Shown here in pieces: positions 43,981 through 54,260 of a stretch of 64,000 nucleotides of DNA. A model generated the notes under the pieces. It was not told where the DNA came from, did no database searches, and saw nothing but the letters and a program-made list of their open reading frames with translations. The position numbers were made by a program, and so were the translations under genes. The stretch is from an uncultured Flavobacteriaceae bacterium (GTDB taxonomy: Bacteria > Bacteroidota > Bacteroidia > Flavobacteriales > Flavobacteriaceae): NCBI GenBank assembly GCA_905479065.1, contig CAJQLB010000019.1, forward strand, positions 26,480-90,479, written 5' to 3'. Numbering within the stretch: the first letter of the stretch is position 1; every line of letters starts with the position of its first letter.

Positions 43981-46764
43981 ATGAGAACAATTACGCAATT
44001 ATTTTTGCTGTTTTTTTGTGCCTTTACTTATGCACAAACTACAGTTACCGGAACTGTTACGGATGAAACTGGACAACCTTTACCAGGTGCCAATGTTATC
44101 GTTGTAGGCGCCTCAACAGGTGCTATCACAGACTTTGATGGTAAATATTCATTAACCTATGACCAGTCACCTCCGTTTTCAATTCAAGCGAGTAGTGTTG
44201 GCTTTGAAACAAACACGCAAGAAGTAACGACAAATCCACAAACCATAGACTTCACAATGCAGGAAGGTAATATGCTTGATGAAATTGTCATCTCTGCTTC
44301 TAGAACACCAGAAAGAATCTTTGAATCACCAGTTACCGTCGAACGTTTTGGCCTTAAAGAAATTAAAAATACAGCTTCTGCAGATTTCTATGATGGCTTA
44401 GAAAACCTAAAAGGTGTTGATGTCAACACAAATAGTTTAACATTTAAATCAATCAATACTCGTGGATTTGCAACGTTTGCCAACACGCGTTTTATGCAGT
44501 TGGTAGATGGCATGGATAATTCAACACCAGCCTTAAACTTTCCAATCGGAAATTTAGTTGGTATGATTGAAACGGATGTACAGAGTGTCGAATTATTACC
44601 TGGAGCGTCATCTGCCTTGTATGGAGCAAATGCGTTTAACGGTATCTTATTTATGACCAGTAAAAGTCCATTTGACCATGAGGGGATAAGCGGCTACGTA
44701 AAACAAGGAATTACTTCACAAGAATCTGCTGGCGACAATAGTTACACCGACTTTGGTGTTCGAGTTGCTAAAAAGTTCAGTGATAAATTTGCTGTTAAAG
44801 CCAATCTTGGTTATCTAAAAGGTACTGATTGGGCTGCAACAAGCGAAGTTGATAGTGACATCATAGGTGGAACAAGAGAGTCAAACCTTAATTACAATGG
44901 TATCAATGTATATGGAGATGAGGTATCAACGGATATCAAATCTGTAGCAGTTACCTTAGAAGGATTGGGTGTTTTACCTGCAGGAGCAAACGCATTAGTG
45001 CCTTCTGTTAATGTAAGTAGAACGGGTTACAACGAGCGTGAATTAACTAATTATAATGCCGAGAGTCTGAAGGCAGATTGGGGCATCTACTACCGTCCTT
45101 GGGGAGATGATTTTGAAATCCAATATGTTGGAAAAATGGGAACAGGTAGCACGATTTACCAAGGGACCAATAGATACAACATCGATAATTTTAAACAAAA
45201 CCAACATAAAATAGAAGTGAAAAATGACAACTTCTTTTTAAGAGGTTATGTGGTTAGTGATGATGCCGGTGATTCTTATGATATGGTTTTTACAGGTATC
45301 AATATTAATAGAGCATGGAAAGATGATAATACATGGTTTGGAGAATATGTTGGTAATTACGTCGCAGCTACCCTAGGTGGAGCCACCAATGAGGCTGCTC
45401 ATGCTGCTGGTAGGGCTGCTGCAGAGTCTGGCCGTTTTGAGCCAGGTTCAGCTGGTTTTAAACAAGCATTTAAGGAAAGTGTCAATGATCCAGATTTATC
45501 TACAGGATCAAAATTTCAAGATGCCTCAAAATATTACCACGTTGATGGAAACTACAATTTTAGTCATCTAACAGATTTTGCAGATATTCAAGTGGGGACC
45601 TCCTATAGAAGATACAGTTTAAATTCTTCTGGTACTATTTACACAGATTTTGATGGGGCGATTGATTATTCTGAATTTGGAATATACACCCAAATCCAAA
45701 AGAAATTTGATTTATCAGAAAGTTCAAGTTTGAAGTTAACAGGATCAATCCGATACGATAAGTCAGAATTTTTTGACGGCTTTTTATCACCAAGATTATC
45801 AGCTGGTTTTACTATCAACAAAAATCATAACATTAGAGCCTCGGTACAAACTGGTTTTAGAAATCCAACCACACAAGACTTATTCATTGGTCTTGATGCC
45901 GGTCGTGCTATCCTCGTTGGTTCTGCCCCTGACAATTTAGATCGTTATTCAAGATCTTACGGTGTAAGTGGTGGTGGTCAAGCCCTTGGGGTTCCAGCAT
46001 CAGTAGTACAAACGGGAAGGGCTGCTTATGAAAACTCATATAGTTTATCCTCGGTGCAAGCTCTTGGAGCAACAGGTAATCCTGCTGTTTTAGAAATTGC
46101 AAATCCTGAAGTGGTTAAGCCAGAACAAGTAACTTCTGCTGAAATTGGATATCGTGGAAAACTTGATAAAGTGATTGTTGATTTTAGCGCATACCGAAAC
46201 AGTTACAAAGATTTTATTTCTCAAGAAACAGTAATTGCTCCATTATATGGAACTGTTGGTGATGGTGCGTTATCAGTAGCTGCAATTGCCAATGCTGATT
46301 ACAAGGCCTACAGTACATACACCAATGCTGAAGCTGACGTCAATTCTTATGGTGCGTCCATTGGATTGTCAACTAAAATATTTGGAGATTATGATTTAAG
46401 CGCAAACTACACCTACTCAAAGCTTGATTTTGATCAAGAATCTTATCCTGATTTTGTGACAAATTTCAATACCCCAGAACATAAATTTAAAGCGTCTTTA
46501 GGGAATACAGATCTCTTTAAGAATTTTGGGTTTAACCTCGCATACCGTTTTACTGATGACTATTTTTGGGAAGCAAGTTTTGGAAATGGTTTAGTCCCAG
46601 AATACCATACATTAGATGCACAAATAAATTTAAGAGTACCATCAATGAAATCAACATTCAAGGCGGGTGGAACTAACTTATTAGGAAATGAATATTTTAC
46701 AGCGTTTGGAACAGGGTTTATAGGTTCTATGTATTATGTGTCATGGACAATCAATAACTTATAA
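43981..46764 (+). CDS. TonB-dependent outer-membrane receptor with carboxypeptidase-like N-terminal domain
   Basis: A 927-residue receptor: signal peptide ending FTYAQ (about 19), a carboxypeptidase-regulatory-like domain (TTVTGTVTDETGQPLPGANV onward), a TonB-box-like LDEIVISASRTPERIFESPVTVE stretch, plug, and a barrel ending YYVSWTINNL. The end is less typical, lacking a terminal aromatic. It is followed after 11 bases by a GDSL-type lipoprotein, the likely partner. Lipid or ester substrates are suggested by the partner only. Expression may be influenced by the XRE regulator upstream. Confidence 0.92.
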   Translation: MRTITQLFLLFFCAFTYAQTTVTGTVTDETGQPLPGANVIVVGASTGAITDFDGKYSLTYDQSPPFSIQASSVGFETNTQEVTTNPQTIDFTMQEGNMLDEIVISASRTPERIFESPVTVERFGLKEIKNTASADFYDGLENLKGVDVNTNSLTFKSINTRGFATFANTRFMQLVDGMDNSTPALNFPIGNLVGMIETDVQSVELLPGASSALYGANAFNGILFMTSKSPFDHEGISGYVKQGITSQESAGDNSYTDFGVRVAKKFSDKFAVKANLGYLKGTDWAATSEVDSDIIGGTRESNLNYNGINVYGDEVSTDIKSVAVTLEGLGVLPAGANALVPSVNVSRTGYNERELTNYNAESLKADWGIYYRPWGDDFEIQYVGKMGTGSTIYQGTNRYNIDNFKQNQHKIEVKNDNFFLRGYVVSDDAGDSYDMVFTGININRAWKDDNTWFGEYVGNYVAATLGGATNEAAHAAGRAAAESGRFEPGSAGFKQAFKESVNDPDLSTGSKFQDASKYYHVDGNYNFSHLTDFADIQVGTSYRRYSLNSSGTIYTDFDGAIDYSEFGIYTQIQKKFDLSESSSLKLTGSIRYDKSEFFDGFLSPRLSAGFTINKNHNIRASVQTGFRNPTTQDLFIGLDAGRAILVGSAPDNLDRYSRSYGVSGGGQALGVPASVVQTGRAAYENSYSLSSVQALGATGNPAVLEIANPEVVKPEQVTSAEIGYRGKLDKVIVDFSAYRNSYKDFISQETVIAPLYGTVGDGALSVAAIANADYKAYSTYTNAEADVNSYGASIGLSTKIFGDYDLSANYTYSKLDFDQESYPDFVTNFNTPEHKFKASLGNTDLFKNFGFNLAYRFTDDYFWEASFGNGLVPEYHTLDAQINLRVPSMKSTFKAGGTNLLGNEYFTAFGTGFIGSMYYVSWTINNL

Positions 46765-46775
46765 AAATTAAAAAC

Positions 46776-48272
46776 ATGAAAAATATTAAATTTTTATTGC
46801 TCAGTGCAATACTCATTGGATTCAATGCATGTAACGAACCTGAGGATATCGTTGAATTACCAGAAAATGTGGTATTGCCAGAATTGACTTCTGGAGATGC
46901 TGATTTTTCAAACTTTGTTTCTATTGGTAACTCATTAACCGCAGGATTTACTGATGGAGCATTATTCATAGCTGCTCAAGAAAATTCTTTTCCAAACATC
47001 CTAGCAGAGAAGTTTTCTCTTGTGGGTGGCGGAGCGTTTACACAACCACTAATGAATGATAATTTTGGTGGCTTGGCTGTTGGTGGTTCAAGAATAGCTT
47101 CACCAAGATTGGTTTTTGGTGGTTCTGTACCTGTGCCATTAGAATCAGTAATTGGCCCTGTTACAGTGACCACGGATATTGCTTTAAATAACCCAACAGG
47201 TCCGTTCAATAATTTGGCAGTTCCAGGAGCAGCAAGTTTTCATTTAATTGCTCCAGGATATGGCAATCTTGCTAACGTAAGTCTCGGTCTTGCAAATCCT
47301 TATTTTGTGAGAATGACAGGGTCTACGCCGAATGCTACGGTTATGGAATTAGCGGTACAACAATCACCAACATTTGTTTCATTGTGGATTGGTGCAAATG
47401 ATGTTCTAGGGTATGCCTTAGGAGGTGCATCTTCTACAGGACCAACACCACAACCAACATTTGATTTCTCCATTGCCACCATTATGAGTAGTCTTGCAGG
47501 AACCAAGGGAGTAATGACCAATATCCCATACGTTACTGATATACCTTATTTCACCACTATCCCTTATAATACTATCCCTTTAGATGGTGCTACTGCAGGA
47601 CTTGTTAATGGAGGGTATGCTCCTTACAATGGCGGTATTCAGGCGGCTTATGCAGCACTTGCTGGCACTGGACTATTTTCAGAAGAAGAAGCCAATAGTA
47701 GAATTATAAACTTTACAGAAGGGAATAATGCTGTTGTTATTGAAGATGAGTCCTTAACGGATCTTGGAGCGATAAATCCTGCGTTTGCTGGTTTACCAAA
47801 ATATAGACAAGCAACTGCCGAAGATTTACTTATTTTGCCAAGTGCGTCATTTTTAGGAACGACTGTTGGAGGTAATCCATTATTGATTAATGGTGTCTCT
47901 GTGCCCCTTGCCGATAATTGGGTACTAGTGCCAAGTGAAAAACAAGAGATTAAAACAGCTATTGACAATTTTAATGTGACCATAAAAGGTGCTGCAGACT
48001 CAGCAGGTTATGCGTTTTTAGATGCTAATGCCTTATTTCAGGAATTATCCAGCGTAGGTTATACAGACGGTGATTATACTTTAACGTCAAGCTTAGTGAC
48101 TGGAGGGGCGTTATCATTAGATGGTGTTCACGGTACTGCTAGAGGATATGCTTTAATTGCAAATGAACTTATGAAAGCAATAGATGCCAAATACGGTTCT
48201 AACTTTGAGGCCTCTGGAAACCTTGTTGACATTGGAGACTATCCAACCAATTATTCACCATCATTGCAGTAA
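46776..48272 (+). CDS. SGNH/GDSL-hydrolase-like lipoprotein
   Basis: A 498-residue lipoprotein (lipobox GFNAC, Cys19). The SGNH blocks are visible: block I FVSIGNSLTAG with nucleophile Ser53 (GNSL instead of GDSL), block II Gly in VPGAASFHL, block III WIGANDVLG with the conserved Asn, and block V Asp449/His452 in SLDGVHGTARGY. A long Gly/Pro/Thr-rich insertion lies about 150-310. All catalytic positions are filled, so ester hydrolysis is likely. It is cotranscribed with the TonB receptor and probably surface-exposed, pairing extracellular cleavage with uptake (inference). Confidence 0.87.
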   Translation: MKNIKFLLLSAILIGFNACNEPEDIVELPENVVLPELTSGDADFSNFVSIGNSLTAGFTDGALFIAAQENSFPNILAEKFSLVGGGAFTQPLMNDNFGGLAVGGSRIASPRLVFGGSVPVPLESVIGPVTVTTDIALNNPTGPFNNLAVPGAASFHLIAPGYGNLANVSLGLANPYFVRMTGSTPNATVMELAVQQSPTFVSLWIGANDVLGYALGGASSTGPTPQPTFDFSIATIMSSLAGTKGVMTNIPYVTDIPYFTTIPYNTIPLDGATAGLVNGGYAPYNGGIQAAYAALAGTGLFSEEEANSRIINFTEGNNAVVIEDESLTDLGAINPAFAGLPKYRQATAEDLLILPSASFLGTTVGGNPLLINGVSVPLADNWVLVPSEKQEIKTAIDNFNVTIKGAADSAGYAFLDANALFQELSSVGYTDGDYTLTSSLVTGGALSLDGVHGTARGYALIANELMKAIDAKYGSNFEASGNLVDIGDYPTNYSPSLQ

Positions 48273-48292
48273 ACATAAACATACTGACTTAC

Positions 48293-48323
48293 AAAAAACC
48301 CGAAATAAATTTTCGGGTTTTTT
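48293..48323 (+). terminator. Rho-independent terminator after the GDSL lipoprotein gene
   Basis: Inverted repeat of 13 bp (48293-48305 with 48311-48323), five-base loop, GGG-CCC core, followed by further T. A canonical terminator 20 bases after the stop. Confidence 0.92.
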
Positions 48324-48418
48324 ATTTTTCAAAACTAATTCGAATTATTTCATTTCTGAATTCAAAAAAACTTCCACTTTTTGATACTTTTTGTATGTGG
48401 TTTTTTAATTAAAAGCTA

Positions 48419-48426
48419 TATCTTTG
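48419..48426 (+). promoter_or_regulatory. -7 box TATCTTTG for atpD
   Basis: Exact TANNTTTG match, and TATCTTTG is the form most typical of strong Bacteroidota promoters. A TTG lies 25 bases upstream, a little long for a -33. It leaves about 60 A+T-rich leader bases before the ATG at 48489. Confidence 0.65.
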
Positions 48427-48485
48427 CAGCGCGAAAAAACACCTATTTTTTCGAATTTTTTTAAAGAAAAACAATAAACACATAA

Positions 48486-49997
<1,512 letters not shown>

Positions 49998-50009
49998 AAT
50001 TTAGAATCT

Positions 50010-50303
50010 ATGTTTTTAGAAGTTGTTTCGCCAGAGGCTACAATATTTAGTGGAGAAGTTGATTCTGTGGTTGTACCAGGAGTCAATGGTGAATTTCAAA
50101 TGTTGAAAAATCACGCTCCGATCGTGTCTCTTTTAAGAGCGGGAAGTGTTCAAATACATACGCACACACAGTCACACTTTGTTTTTGATGAATTGCATGC
50201 ACTAGTTGTTCCTCACAATGATGATGACAAGGTGTTAACAATTCAAATAAATTCTGGAACCATTGAAATGAAAGATAACAAAGTGATTGTTTTAGCAGAC
50301 TAG
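50010..50303 (+). CDS. atpC: F1F0 ATP synthase subunit epsilon, short form
   Basis: Central-stalk subunit of F1. At 97 residues it comprises the N-terminal beta-sandwich (FLEVVSPEATIFSGEVDSVVVPGVNGEFQMLKNHAPIVSLLRAG) and ends with the IEMKDNKVIVLAD strand. The two C-terminal helices, which inhibit ATP hydrolysis in E. coli epsilon (about 139 residues), are absent; this is normal for the phylum. It follows atpD by 12 bases and precedes a terminator. Confidence 0.95.
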   Translation: MFLEVVSPEATIFSGEVDSVVVPGVNGEFQMLKNHAPIVSLLRAGSVQIHTHTQSHFVFDELHALVVPHNDDDKVLTIQINSGTIEMKDNKVIVLAD

Positions 50304-50326
50304 ATCCGCAAACAAGCAATATATTC

Positions 50327-50355
50327 AAAACGCAAAGAACTTTTCTTTGCGTTTT
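50327..50355 (+). terminator. Rho-independent terminator of atpDC
   Basis: Inverted repeat of 13 bp (50327-50339 with 50343-50355), three-base loop, followed by a T-run. It lies between atpC and the convergent acetyltransferase gene and may serve both. Confidence 0.92.
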
Positions 50356-50361
50356 TTTTAT

Positions 50362-51459
50362 TTATACTTTAATAAAAATGTTTCGCTTATAAAGGACATA
50401 TCCAAGCACTAAATAAAAAGAAGTTACTGCCAAAGCATAAAGTAACGATGACATTTTACCACTTAAAAAATCGTAAACAAAGAGTGTGTCATATAACCAA
50501 GAATGAATATTACTACTTTCTCCTATTTTAGTTAAATAAAGAGTCTTTGAAAAAAAACCAGATAAAAAATAAATAGTAATAGCATTCATACCAGCATATT
50601 TAAATAGAGATCCAAATTGTAATCCCTTTACGTCTTGCATGTAATAAATGACACCAAGGATCAACGTTGCCCAACCAGTGGTTACTAAGACAAAGCTACT
50701 GCTCCAAATTGCTTTGTTTAAAGGGAACCAATAACTCCAAACATAACCCGACGCTAACAGCACTAATGAAATAACCATAAAGTACACCATCTTGTTAGTA
50801 CTTTTACTCATTAACATTCTCCCTATAAGAATCCCAAATATACACGACACTATTGCTGGAATTGAACTCAACAATCCTTCGGGATCATAATCATCTTTCC
50901 ACATGTGATCCCCGAGAATATTTACATCTATAAACATCGCCCAGTTATTTGGAGCTCTATTAAAAGTTGGTGCACTTCCATCGGGCAACATCACAACTCC
51001 TAATAAGATAAAATAACCTATCAAAATACTTAAAGCTATTCCTAGTAAGGTTTTCCAATTAACATTTAAATAGAGTATCGCAGAAACACAAAAAACTATA
51101 GCGATTCTTTGTAATACGCCCAAAATCCTGACTGTTTCTAAGTCGTTAAAAAAAGGTACATAAGGTAAAAACCATCCTAGGAAAAATCCCAAAGCAAATA
51201 ATTTTAAAGTTCTTACTAGAATCTTCTTATATACAATGGCGGTTCCTAATTTGGATTTATAGGATATATGAATTGAAATCCCCACAATGAACAAAAAGAA
51301 AGGAAATATTAAATCTGTTGGTGTAAGACCATGCCACTCTGCGTGTAACAAAGGTGCATATCCAAAACTCCAAGTTCCGGGATTATTTACCAAAATCATT
51401 GCGGCAATTGTTAGCCCTCTCAATAAATCAACCGATTCTATTCGTTGTGATGTCTTCAT
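50362..51459 (-). CDS. NagX-like acyltransferase (heparan-alpha-glucosaminide N-acetyltransferase type)
   Basis: A 365-residue membrane protein with about ten helices. The N-terminal RIESVDLLRGLTIAAMILVNNPG and LHAEWHGLTPTDLIFPFFLFIVG segments match the DUF5009/HGSNAT family called NagX in amino-sugar loci. Relatives acetylate glucosamine or other sugars at the membrane; the exact acceptor here is not known. The adjoining symporter (six bases upstream, same strand) suggests sugar or amino-sugar uptake. There are no nag or glycosidase genes around it to settle the substrate. Confidence 0.85.
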   Translation of the reverse strand: MKTSQRIESVDLLRGLTIAAMILVNNPGTWSFGYAPLLHAEWHGLTPTDLIFPFFLFIVGISIHISYKSKLGTAIVYKKILVRTLKLFALGFFLGWFLPYVPFFNDLETVRILGVLQRIAIVFCVSAILYLNVNWKTLLGIALSILIGYFILLGVVMLPDGSAPTFNRAPNNWAMFIDVNILGDHMWKDDYDPEGLLSSIPAIVSCIFGILIGRMLMSKSTNKMVYFMVISLVLLASGYVWSYWFPLNKAIWSSSFVLVTTGWATLILGVIYYMQDVKGLQFGSLFKYAGMNAITIYFLSGFFSKTLYLTKIGESSNIHSWLYDTLFVYDFLSGKMSSLLYALAVTSFYLVLGYVLYKRNIFIKV

Positions 51460-51465
51460 CTTAAA

Positions 51466-53277
51466 CTACAATATATTTGATTTGATTTTTTTCCAAAGTT
51501 TAATCAATATGAGCCCAGAAATAAGAGTGATTAAAACTAACATAAAAGCTTCTCTCTGCTTTCCATAAATAAAGTTTCCGGTAGCAAACATAATACTGTA
51601 TATGAAAACACATCCAACTAACATTGCTAAAACTCCAGACGGAACACTCCAACCCTCCTGTGAATCTATAATTTCAATATTTCTTTTCCTAGCTTCTAAA
51701 ATGACCTTTTTCCAACCAGGACCTCCGGGTTGTATCTTTTTATAAAAATTTTGAAGAACCTCACTACTTTCTGGCTGAGTCACATAAGTAACAATAATCC
51801 ATACTAGTGTTGTTACAGTGACAATCATCGGGAATTTCATATAGGAGGGCAACAAGCCATCTACTCCAAAAAAATAATCTCCTAAAAAAGTAAATGATAA
51901 CATGATAGATATAATTCCCGAGCTAAACATTGCAGAAATTTCACTCCAGGCGTTTATTCTCCACCAAAACCAACGCAATATAAAAATAAGCCCTGTTCCT
52001 GCACCAAACATGAGAATTATATCAAATAATTGAAGTGCATTCGTTAGAAGTAAGGCTAAAAAAGCACTAAACACCATTAAAATTACTGTTGATAAACGCC
52101 CAACCCTTACAAGTTGTTTATCCGTTGCACTGGGATTTACTTGTTGTTTATAAAAATCATTGACAACATAGGATGCTCCCCAATTTAAATGCGTTGAAAT
52201 TGTACTCATATACGCAGCTACCAAGGATGCTAATACCAATCCCAATAATCCTGTTGGAAGTTTTGTTAACATGGCTGAATAGGCTAAATCGTGTCCTAAT
52301 TTATCTTGGGTCACATTAGGAAATGCCTGTTGGATACTCATTAAATCAGGAAAGACAACCAACGATGCTAAAGCAACAATAATCCAAGGCCATGGTCTTA
52401 ATGCGTAGTGCATAATATTAAAAAAAAAGGTAGCTCCTATTGCATGATTTTCATTTTTTGCAGCTAACATTCGTTGTGCAATATATCCCCCTCCTCCAGG
52501 TTCTGCACCAGGATACCAAGAACTCCACCACTGTACTGCCAATGGAATAATAAGTAAGGTAATTAATGCCTCTTTATCAGTAAAGTCTGGTAATATATTG
52601 AGTTTATCTACAACATTTTCATGTTGAAGCAGAGCCTCTAAACCTCCTACCTCGGGTAATTCAACTAAATAATAAGCAGCTCCAATAGCACCTGCCATAG
52701 CAGTAAAGAATAAAATGAAATCGGTATAAACTACCCCTTTAAATCCACCCAGAGCACTAAAAATCACTGTAATGACTCCAGCATAAACCACAGTTTCCCA
52801 AGGCTGTAAGCCTAGCATAATACTGCCTATCTTAATAGCTGCAAGCGTCACTCCTGCCATTGCCAAAATATTAAAAATAATCCCTAAATAAATCGCTCTA
52901 AAACTTCTCAAAAAGCGAGCAGGAGCACCTCCATACCGCAACTCGTAAAACTCAATATCAGTATTTACGTTAGATTTTCTCCATAATTTTGCGTAAACAA
53001 AAACAGTTAATAATCCTGTCACTAAGAATGCCCACCAAACCCAATTTCCTGAAACACCATTTGTTCTAACAATATCTGTTACCAAATTTGGGGTATCTGT
53101 TGAAAAAGTGGTCGCAACCATCGAAACACCAAGTAGCCACCATGGCATACTTCTTCCAGAAAGAAAGTATTCAACAGAACTTTTTCCTGATTGTTTTGAA
53201 ACATAGATTCCTATAAACAGTGTGATTGCTAAAAAAGCAATAATAAGTACAATATCAAACGTGGATAAATTAACCAT
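51466..53277 (-). CDS. Sodium/solute symporter family transporter
   Basis: A 603-residue SSS-family secondary transporter with about 14 membrane helices, using the Na+ gradient for solute uptake. Family hallmarks are the SVEYFLSGRSMPWWLLGVSMVATTFST N-terminal stretch (about 34-60), the GGFKGVVYTDF motif and a repeated helical core. The start is the ATG at 53277; a TTG just upstream lies only two bases from the promoter box, so it cannot be the real start. Substrate is not determined; a sugar, as in SGLT-type members, fits the NagX-like neighbour. The promoter predicts a leaderless mRNA. Confidence 0.9.
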   Translation of the reverse strand: MVNLSTFDIVLIIAFLAITLFIGIYVSKQSGKSSVEYFLSGRSMPWWLLGVSMVATTFSTDTPNLVTDIVRTNGVSGNWVWWAFLVTGLLTVFVYAKLWRKSNVNTDIEFYELRYGGAPARFLRSFRAIYLGIIFNILAMAGVTLAAIKIGSIMLGLQPWETVVYAGVITVIFSALGGFKGVVYTDFILFFTAMAGAIGAAYYLVELPEVGGLEALLQHENVVDKLNILPDFTDKEALITLLIIPLAVQWWSSWYPGAEPGGGGYIAQRMLAAKNENHAIGATFFFNIMHYALRPWPWIIVALASLVVFPDLMSIQQAFPNVTQDKLGHDLAYSAMLTKLPTGLLGLVLASLVAAYMSTISTHLNWGASYVVNDFYKQQVNPSATDKQLVRVGRLSTVILMVFSAFLALLLTNALQLFDIILMFGAGTGLIFILRWFWWRINAWSEISAMFSSGIISIMLSFTFLGDYFFGVDGLLPSYMKFPMIVTVTTLVWIIVTYVTQPESSEVLQNFYKKIQPGGPGWKKVILEARKRNIEIIDSQEGWSVPSGVLAMLVGCVFIYSIMFATGNFIYGKQREAFMLVLITLISGLILIKLWKKIKSNIL

Positions 53278-53282
53278 CAATA

Positions 53283-53290
53283 CAAAATTA
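53283..53290 (-). promoter_or_regulatory. -7 box TAATTTTG directly before the symporter gene
   Basis: Exact TANNTTTG match on the minus strand, five bases before the ATG at 53277. It supports that ATG over the TTG at 53280 and predicts a leaderless transcript. Confidence 0.55.
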
Positions 53291-53410
53291 ATTAGTTGTT
53301 ATAACCTGCTGCTTTACAATTATTAGTCTTAATTGTTAAAACGTTATGAATATAATACTTTAAATTGAATAAGCTTATGAGTATTAAAAGAACCGTTTAT
53401 TGCAATATCA

Positions 53411-54184
53411 TTACACATAGCGTTCTAGGCCTTTAATGGACTTTAACTCGACCTTTAAGTCCTGAAACATCGTTACAATACTGCTCAATTTTAATTCGTC
53501 GGCATCGTATTCCTGGGTATTAATACAACATGTAAACTCCCATAACTCTAAAACGTTTCCTAACATCACCTCGTAAGGTTTATAAATCTTATTATCAGAA
53601 TGCAATAAAATATGATGAGTGCCGCTTTTGTAAACGCGCTTATATACTAAACCGTCTTCTTTAGTAAGCACAATGTAAGTGCGTCCCTCTTTGATATCAA
53701 TAACATTTTCAATAAATCTTGCCACAATAAAAGAACCATGCTTTACAGGCAACATAGAATCTCCCTTTATAGGAAAAGCTCGATGTGTTCCTGTAGGTAA
53801 AAACGGGAGTTTAATCTTTTGAAGCTGTTCGATGTATTCTGGATCAGAATATCCAGATAAATATCCCGCAGATGCTTTTACTGGGACAATTTCAATAAGA
53901 TCTTCGTTGTCTTCATTCACAGTGACCGGAAATAGGATTCGTTGATTCCCAATTTCAATAAATGACGTGTCTTTTGATAAACGCAAATCATTTTTTATAA
54001 GAATATCAATAGGGATTTTGAAATAATTGGAAAGATCTATAAGTCTATCAATAGGCGGCTCTGAACGTCCTTCTTCATAAGAACCCACCATGGAGCGTGA
54101 CCAGTTCAATTCATCTGCAAAACACTCTTGAGACAGCTTTTTTTGTGTTCGCAAATACTTAATATTTGTCTGAATATGTTTCAT
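53411..54184 (-). CDS. LexA-like repressor: XRE helix-turn-helix plus S24 peptidase domain
   Basis: A 257-residue regulator. Residues 5-60 are an XRE-type HTH (LRTQKKLSQECFADELNWSRSMVGSYEEGR). Residues 95-210 are an S24 self-cleaving domain with Ser143 (GDSMLPV), Lys182 (VYKRVY) and an Ala106-Gly107 cleavage site in VKASAGYLSG, all intact. Proteins of this form lose repression when RecA filaments trigger cleavage. It is divergent from the dnaE-like/dinB pair, with a palindromic candidate operator between the promoters, so it probably controls them and itself. RecA-dependent cleavage is inferred from the residues. Confidence 0.92.
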   Translation of the reverse strand: MKHIQTNIKYLRTQKKLSQECFADELNWSRSMVGSYEEGRSEPPIDRLIDLSNYFKIPIDILIKNDLRLSKDTSFIEIGNQRILFPVTVNEDNEDLIEIVPVKASAGYLSGYSDPEYIEQLQKIKLPFLPTGTHRAFPIKGDSMLPVKHGSFIVARFIENVIDIKEGRTYIVLTKEDGLVYKRVYKSGTHHILLHSDNKIYKPYEVMLGNVLELWEFTCCINTQEYDADELKLSSIVTMFQDLKVELKSIKGLERYV

Positions 54185-54206
54185 TATTTTTTAACATTAT
54201 TTACTA

Positions 54207-54214
54207 CAAACATA
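54207..54214 (-). promoter_or_regulatory. -7 box TATGTTTG for the S24 regulator
   Basis: Exact TANNTTTG match on the minus strand, 22 bases before the ATG at 54184. Confidence 0.55.
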
Positions 54215-54224
54215 AGCAATCAAA

Positions 54225-54238
54225 ACTACATATTGTAG
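54225..54238. promoter_or_regulatory. Candidate operator ACTACA-TAT-TGTAG
   Basis: Inverted repeat with arms CTACA (54226-54230) and TGTAG (54234-54238) lying between the divergent -7 boxes. A further ACTACA half-site begins at 54203, 22 bases (two turns) away and beside the regulator's own -7 box. Its position suits repression of both promoters by the LexA-like protein. Confidence 0.55.
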
Positions 54239-54240
54239 CT

Positions 54241-54248
54241 TAATTTTG
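54241..54248 (+). promoter_or_regulatory. -7 box TAATTTTG for the dnaE-like/dinB operon
   Basis: Exact TANNTTTG match, 12 bases before the ATG at 54261, immediately after the candidate operator. Confidence 0.55.
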
Positions 54249-54260
54249 TTAAATCAAATT

